In this document: positions 59,701 to 64,000 of the stretch, piece by piece | Numbering within the stretch: position 1 is the first letter of the stretch | Layout: each line of letters opens with the position of its first letter | Origin: Ditylenchus dipsaci | Lineage: Eukaryota > Nematoda > Chromadorea > Rhabditida > Anguinidae | Reading direction: 5' to 3' | DNA: 64,000 nucleotides | Assembly: GCA_004194705.1 (NCBI GenBank) | Contig: SADC01001302.1 | Location: forward strand, 248,001 to 312,000 | Position numbers and translations under genes: made by a program | Notes under the pieces: model-generated | What the model saw: the letters and a program-made list of their open reading frames with translations, nothing else | Databases searched by the model: none | Told to the model about the DNA's origin: nothing

Positions 59701-61172
59701 TCGCGGGTTCCCTTGTCAGACAAGTCATACCAGTGTATGGAAGCTAGGAATATACAGTCAAACCTCGTTATAGTGCGACCTAGGACCGAAAAAAATTAGC
59801 ACTATATCGAGGCTGCACTATCGAGACTTTTGGAGACTTTTGACCAGATCTATCGAACCCAAGGTCGCACTATATCGAGATTACCGCACGATTATAACAG
59901 CCCGAAAACAGTCATCCTAACAGTTAACTTTTACAATTAACTAATAATTTCAATGATCGATTGCAGGTTGAATGATGAGAATAATATCTACCAGCAGTTT
60001 GCTGCAGCTGCCCTCGCTAACGCTTCCCTACCGCCGATTCTACTGTCAGCCTGCTCACAGACTCCCCTATCGCGACATCCAAACTACCTATCCTGTCTCA
60101 GCCTTCCACTTTTGCTCCTGACTATACAATAGCTTCTTCCAAGCTCATTCTCTGCGGCTTCACTGCCTATGTAGAGCAGGATGGCGAGGACAGCAATAAA
60201 GTGGACTTGGTCAGGATTCCCAAGGTTTCCGATGAGCCATTAGAGGTAGTTTGTGATGTTTTGGAACGGTGAAGAGCTTTTCTAATGTTCCATGTTTTAG
60301 ATTATAAAACTGGAAGAGATCCAGTCCAAATACCCACCCATTCTTCAAGAACTCTTCAAAGCTGGTCCTTCAGATGCATTTTTCTTGGTGAAGTGTTGGG
60401 CAAATGTGTCGTTTGATGTGACTGACGAGCAGAAAGCCAGGTTTGCAGTGGACAGCTTCTACGACTCCTCTGTCAACTGTGACATCTCTGTCTCCACCAA
60501 AGTCTGCTCTTTTGGCAATCAAGTGGTCGAAAAGTTGAGGTGGGACATTTTTTTACTGCCATGAGTATTTAATATTTCAGAAAAAAGCTATATTTTTCGG
60601 ATTGTTATGGTTTGCTGTAAATGCTAAACCTTTTCACTTTCAAAATAAAACTATAATTAAAATACTAAAATATACTCTTAATATATTTAATTATATTTAT
60701 TTAATATATTATTGTATTGTATTTATTGTTTTATTGTATTTATTATATTTATTGCTATATTTAATTTGTTTTCAGGTCTATTCTCCAGTGGATACCGAGA
60801 ATGGTGCACCAACTAGTTTGTCCAATTCGCAGGCTCCCAACCCTCTGCACACTTTCGACTTGAAAAGTCTCCGATGTGTGAGTACATGGTTCGCTTTATA
60901 GCTGAGCTTAAGAAGCTAAATGAGCCGTCTTTGATGGACAGCGTGCTTGACAACTTCACTGTCTTGCAGGTAATCTATTCTTCACAATCAATACAATCGA
61001 GTCTCAATATACCGACAACCCCAAATTTATTACTCTATCGACATTTAATCGTTTTGATTTGCAGGTGGTAACTGAGAAATCTAGTGGAGAAACACTCATG
61101 GTGATTGCCTTTGCTTTTGAAGTGTCGCCTGAGCCTGAACCCACCTGCAGAATATACAGATTAGTCAGCTAA
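56706..61172 (+). CDS. TEAD: TEAD family transcription factor (Scalloped / EGL-44 type)
   Basis: TEAD proteins bind DNA through the TEA domain and are switched on by Yorkie/YAP-type co-activators in Hippo signalling. Exons: 56706-56875, 56928-57018, 57999-58184, 58236-58375, 58870-59299, 59967-60245, 60301-60539, 60776-60969, 61065-61172. The N-terminus is Ser-rich. The TEA domain is nearly perfect: [70 protein letters not shown] Ser/Ala/Gly-rich linker follows, then the co-activator-binding domain: [90 protein letters not shown] and the final CRIYRLVS. Bases are missing at the exon 3 acceptor and near 58931, 60034 and 60871. Introns hold several inverted-repeat elements. Confidence 0.95.
57052..57310. 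repeat. Inverted-repeat element in a TEAD intron
   Basis: It starts ACAGGGTGCAACAAGAAATTCC. Central arms pair GACAATATTTGTAAAGTGTA, AAAACACGATTTTCGCTTGG with CCAAGCGAAAATCGCG and TACACTTTACAAATATTGTC. The same family is present as a half copy at 44281-44470 and as a relic near 7255-7450. Confidence 0.6.
57708..57760. repeat. Minimal TACCGTATTT-family element
   Basis: This 53-base hairpin consists only of the two ends: TGTATTTACTCTAATAAGCGC, then ACATG, then GCGCGCTTATTAGAGGAAATA. It shows that the family's terminal repeats can persist with no interior. Confidence 0.6.
58450..58618. repeat. Inverted-repeat element in a TEAD intron
   Basis: Arms GAAAATCATGC...TTTTCGGATACCTTG and CAAGGTATCCGAAAAT...GGCATGATTTTC pair with an unpaired centre of about 60 bases. 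It lies just 3' of the second TEA-domain exon. Confidence 0.6.
59325..59512. repeat. Inverted-repeat element in a TEAD intron
   Basis: The left arm (TTGTCGCCCGACCAAAAC, CTGAAAAACGGCTTTAGTC) matches the complement of the right arm (GACCAAAGCCATTTTTCAG). The end GGGGCTTTTGTCCGGTTGC repeats the CGACCAAAA theme. Confidence 0.5.
59753..59883. repeat. TACAGTC-family element with TATAGTGCGACC words
   Basis: The left end is TACAGTCAAACCTCGTTATA. The private word is CACTATATCGAGGCTG / GTCGCACTATATCGAG. The right terminus is worn. Confidence 0.55.
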
Positions 61173-62983
61173 AAGTGACTCCAACATGACTTTTGACAAC
61201 TTTTAGTAAACAAATAATTCATCAATATTTTATTTAATAAGTTAAGTTGAAATATTAAGTTGATCTTAGAACAAAAATCCTCTTTAAAAAAGTATTTGGA
61301 TAAGTACACTTACTTCTGTGACAATTAAGAATGGGGTTAATGTAAAACTTAAGTATTATTGAGCATAAAAGTAATAAATTATAAATGAATAAATATTATA
61401 TAGTTATTTTGATGAGAAATTTGAGAAACAGCAATACATAATTGCTAACAATTATGTGAAACGACAACCCTAGTAACTATTACATTTTCAACACTAAATA
61501 ATAACAGAAGTAAATGTACTTTTCCAGTTTAAATGAGTATGATTACGCCAATAAGTCAAATCTCGAATGTTTAACTTTCTGAGCACTACTTTTTCTTATG
61601 AAAACAAATTAAATTTGAATTTTGCCAAAAAATGATCGAAATGAAAATCAAACTTTAAATGTAATTTGTCTTTATAAGAAAAAGTGGTGCCGAGAATTGG
61701 AATAATCGAAATCTGAATTCTTGTCGTGAGCATACCCCTTTTTAACTGCTGTTTATACTCTTTTCTCTACTCATGAACTTTTTTGTGCTATTGAATCGTC
61801 AATTATGATTTATTGTATTTAACTGCTACTCTATTTGCGACAAGTGTGTCTTTTTGAAAGGTGTTTAAGAACCAATAATTTCGTGCTCATTTGTATTTCG
61901 ACCATGCATTTAGTTGTTTTAAACTGTCTACTACTACCACATATACAGGGATGATCATTTGTCTATTTTGCCGTTTAGCTATTTCATAATTGTTGGTCTT
62001 GTCTACTCTCTCTCTATTCATTGTAACAGGTAATTGTTGTTTGTTGGTTTGCCTTTAGCCCATTTCTTCTCCTCCATCACATATGTGAATGCGTTTAAAC
62101 CGTCGTTGCTACTCCTGAATATAACTTTTCCATGTCTTAATTATTGCGTCTCATTGTTGTGTGAATTCGACTACTGACTAATAAAAAATCAGTTTACAAA
62201 AGTATTTTTAAACAAAAATTATGTTTCTGTAAGAATAAATTGACATGAGACTTCAAATAAAACGACATGTCGTTTTATTTTTCAACACCCACATTTTCTT
62301 CAAAAAGAAGAAAAACACTATTTTCACTTCAAATCCGACTCTTGCATCCGATTCAGTTTTGAACGCTCTCGCATGATGTCTTAAGTTAAAGGCTGGAAAT
62401 AAGAGCAAGAAGAGAGATACTTGAGGCCAAGGCACAAGGCTGTCATCGAAAAAAGTGAAAGAGCCAGAAATTTTAAAGTTCATGAGCACTGCTGAACACA
62501 TTTGTTTTTGATTTTTTAAACTTATTGTAACTTTTCTTTATTGACTTAAATTATCCGGTAGATACTTCTCTTGCTGTAATATCACTACCCACCATCGACC
62601 AATTAGAACACCAGGAAACTTGATACAGTTTGTGACTTCATACGGCGACTTGATACACTTGCGACTTCATACATTTTTATTGAACTCTTGTCTTTTCATC
62701 CTAACTAAAAATCTCAATCTAGCTTAAATGAACTAAATTAAGTCGGGCAACACGCTGTCCTTACACAATCTGGCTTACCCAAGCCTAAGGTTTTGCTTAA
62801 AAAGCGTAGTTTGGTTTTAAAATTTGCGATGAGATAAAGTAAGATGAGCTGAGTTGCGATGACAGGTAAGTTTGCGATAAGTGGGATAAAATGAGTGTGT
62901 GCCGAAAAAACAACACTGGGACAAGAAAAGCAGCAAAATATGCGCGAATTTACCGAAAAATACACACGAAGATTGATAAAAGA
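61173..62983. other. TEAD 3' region and intergenic DNA
   Basis: Candidate AATAAA signals lie near 61373 and 61388. The TEAD 3' untranslated region may extend to about 62100, where sequence is less AT-extreme. Reading frames at 62253-62501 and 62738-62989 (minus) have no supporting splice sites or motifs. No repeat with defined ends was seen. Confidence 0.35.
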
Positions 62984-63181
62984 TACCACATATCTTCTAA
63001 TAAGGACCCATGGGGCCTTATTTTAACCCTTTTTGGAGGTGGGCCTTATTAGAAGTTGGGGGCTTATTAGAATATGCCTATAAGGCCTTATTAGGCCTTA
63101 TTTGAGGTGGGCCTTACTTTTTTAACACAATCAGCATCAGGACCTATCAGGAGGTGGGACCTTATTAGAATATATACGGTA
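62984..63181. repeat. TACCATATCTTCTAATAAGG-type element
   Basis: Ends are TACCACATATCTTCTAATAAGG and the complement of CCTTATTAGAATATATACGGTA. The word GGCCTTATTAGA / GAGGTGGGCCTTATT is repeated five to six times between them. A fragment of the same subfamily starts at 53100. Confidence 0.65.
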
Positions 63182-63229
63182 AGTCTTCAATAAAAATCTA
63201 TTAAGTCACAAGTTTTATCAAGTTTCCGG

Positions 63230-64000
63230 TACAGTCGACTCTCTACATAACGACTCTCTATATAACGTCCCTCTCCTCATAACGTCCCAGTGAAACTGGT
63301 TTGGTTGGTCTAAACTAAATACTCGAACAGCTGCCTCTCTATATAGCGACTCTCTACATAACGTCTCTCTCTACATAACGTCCCAATTCGGCTGGACACT
63401 GCTTCAAAGACGCCTCTCCATATAACGTCTTTTCGAAAAAAAATTAAAATTGAAAGCGTCTCAACAAGAAAATAACTCATTTTTCGCTTCTAATATGTTC
63501 AGTTCTGGGCAGCTTTCAAAATTTAAAGTTGCACTACCACGGCTACTTACTTCTACTTAGATAACCGAGTACAAAATTAATCTTTACAAAGCACCGCGCT
63601 TTCTTATCGTTCCTGGTCGGATGTTAAACCGGAAACTATCGCCAATTGCTTCCGAAAAGCCGGATTCATTAAGCGTCAGAAGTAAATCTTGTATTTTTTA
63701 CAAATAAAAAATTTCCGTTTTTCAAGGATGGCACTGACAATCAAGAGGATACATCGATGGATCAGGAAGGCGCTGGCGATAAAGTAGATCTCGAAAACGC
63801 CAGTAATTAATAAAGCACACTTTGGCGCAATTGCAGCCGCTGGATTTGGTGAAAGGCACATTGGACGACTGTATCGTTGTATCACCAACTCCCTACTGAT
63901 GGGACGCTCACTCTGGCCGAAATTGCAACGTTTGTCTAAACGGAAGTGGAAGAGCTGGAGACGGAAAGGAAATTATTTTGTTTTGCTGGGTTCTTAAAAG
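63230..64000 (+). mobile_element. TACAGTC-family element carrying a decayed pogo/Tigger-like transposase end
   Basis: The left end TACAGTCGACTCTCTACATAACG is followed by an array of CTCTCTACATAACGTC words and the family spacer TTTGGTTGGTCTAAAC. From 63594 a frame reads SYRSWSDVKPETIANCFRKA, GFIKRQK, which has the 'W..V..ETI.NCFR.AGF' signature near the C-terminus of DDE_1-type (pogo/Tigger/jerky) transposases. After a gap come DGTDNQEDTSMDQEG, GTLDDCIVVSPT and GTLTLAEIATFV in shifted frames, again family-like. The catalytic core is absent and the right end lies beyond the window, so the copy is internally deleted and inactive. Confidence 0.55.

Noticed and set aside
62253..62989. Minus-strand frames of about 80 codons downstream of TEAD
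   Set aside because: No motif, splice support or codon pattern sets them apart from AT-rich chance frames.

Overview
The window is nuclear DNA from an animal, most likely a nematode. It is AT-rich, its genes carry many introns of about 45-65 bases, and it holds a nuclear receptor whose zinc finger has the nematode-type ACRACAAFFRR signature. The genus cannot be fixed from the sequence. Confidently recognised protein genes, left to right: a four-pass LAPTM-like membrane protein (1.4-3.4 kb, +); a nuclear hormone receptor (5.3-10.5 kb, +); PGAP2, a GPI-anchor remodelling protein (13.1-16.0 kb, -); the small GTPase Rab7 (26.5-28.5 kb, +); SMARCE1/BAF57, an HMG-box subunit of SWI/SNF (30.4-32.6 kb, +); phosphopantothenate-cysteine ligase PPCS (33.0-35.0 kb, +); ARPC1, the WD40 subunit of the Arp2/3 complex (37.1-38.7 kb, -); and the TEA-domain factor TEAD/Scalloped/EGL-44 (56.7-61.2 kb, +). 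Three weaker unidentified genes lie at 21.6-22.7, 23.7-24.2 and 39.4-39.9 kb. There is one intact tRNA-Glu(TTC) gene and three decayed copies of it.

The genes are unrelated housekeeping and regulatory functions: endolysosome traffic (Rab7), actin nucleation (ARPC1), coenzyme A synthesis (PPCS), GPI anchors (PGAP2), chromatin (SMARCE1) and transcription (nuclear receptor, TEAD). No pathway or operon joins them. SMARCE1 and PPCS are on the same strand only about 425 bases apart.

The space between and inside genes is packed with short non-autonomous inverted-repeat elements, and three points stand out. (1) A family with TACAGTC...GACTGTA ends keeps its ends and a central block, but each copy carries its own version of an iterated subterminal word. 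A copy at the right edge is attached to a decayed pogo/Tigger-like transposase C-terminus. (2) Several palindromes are nested inside older palindromes. (3) The coding exons of most genes carry isolated one-base losses, nearly always in short runs (GGGG to GGG, CCCC to CCC, TTTT to TTT). The proteins are otherwise well conserved, so these are most simply base-calling or assembly errors. Reading frames should be repaired before any exon is called broken.

The region 42.9-56.7 kb, upstream of TEAD, has no convincing coding exon and is interpreted as a repeat-rich regulatory or 5' untranslated region.
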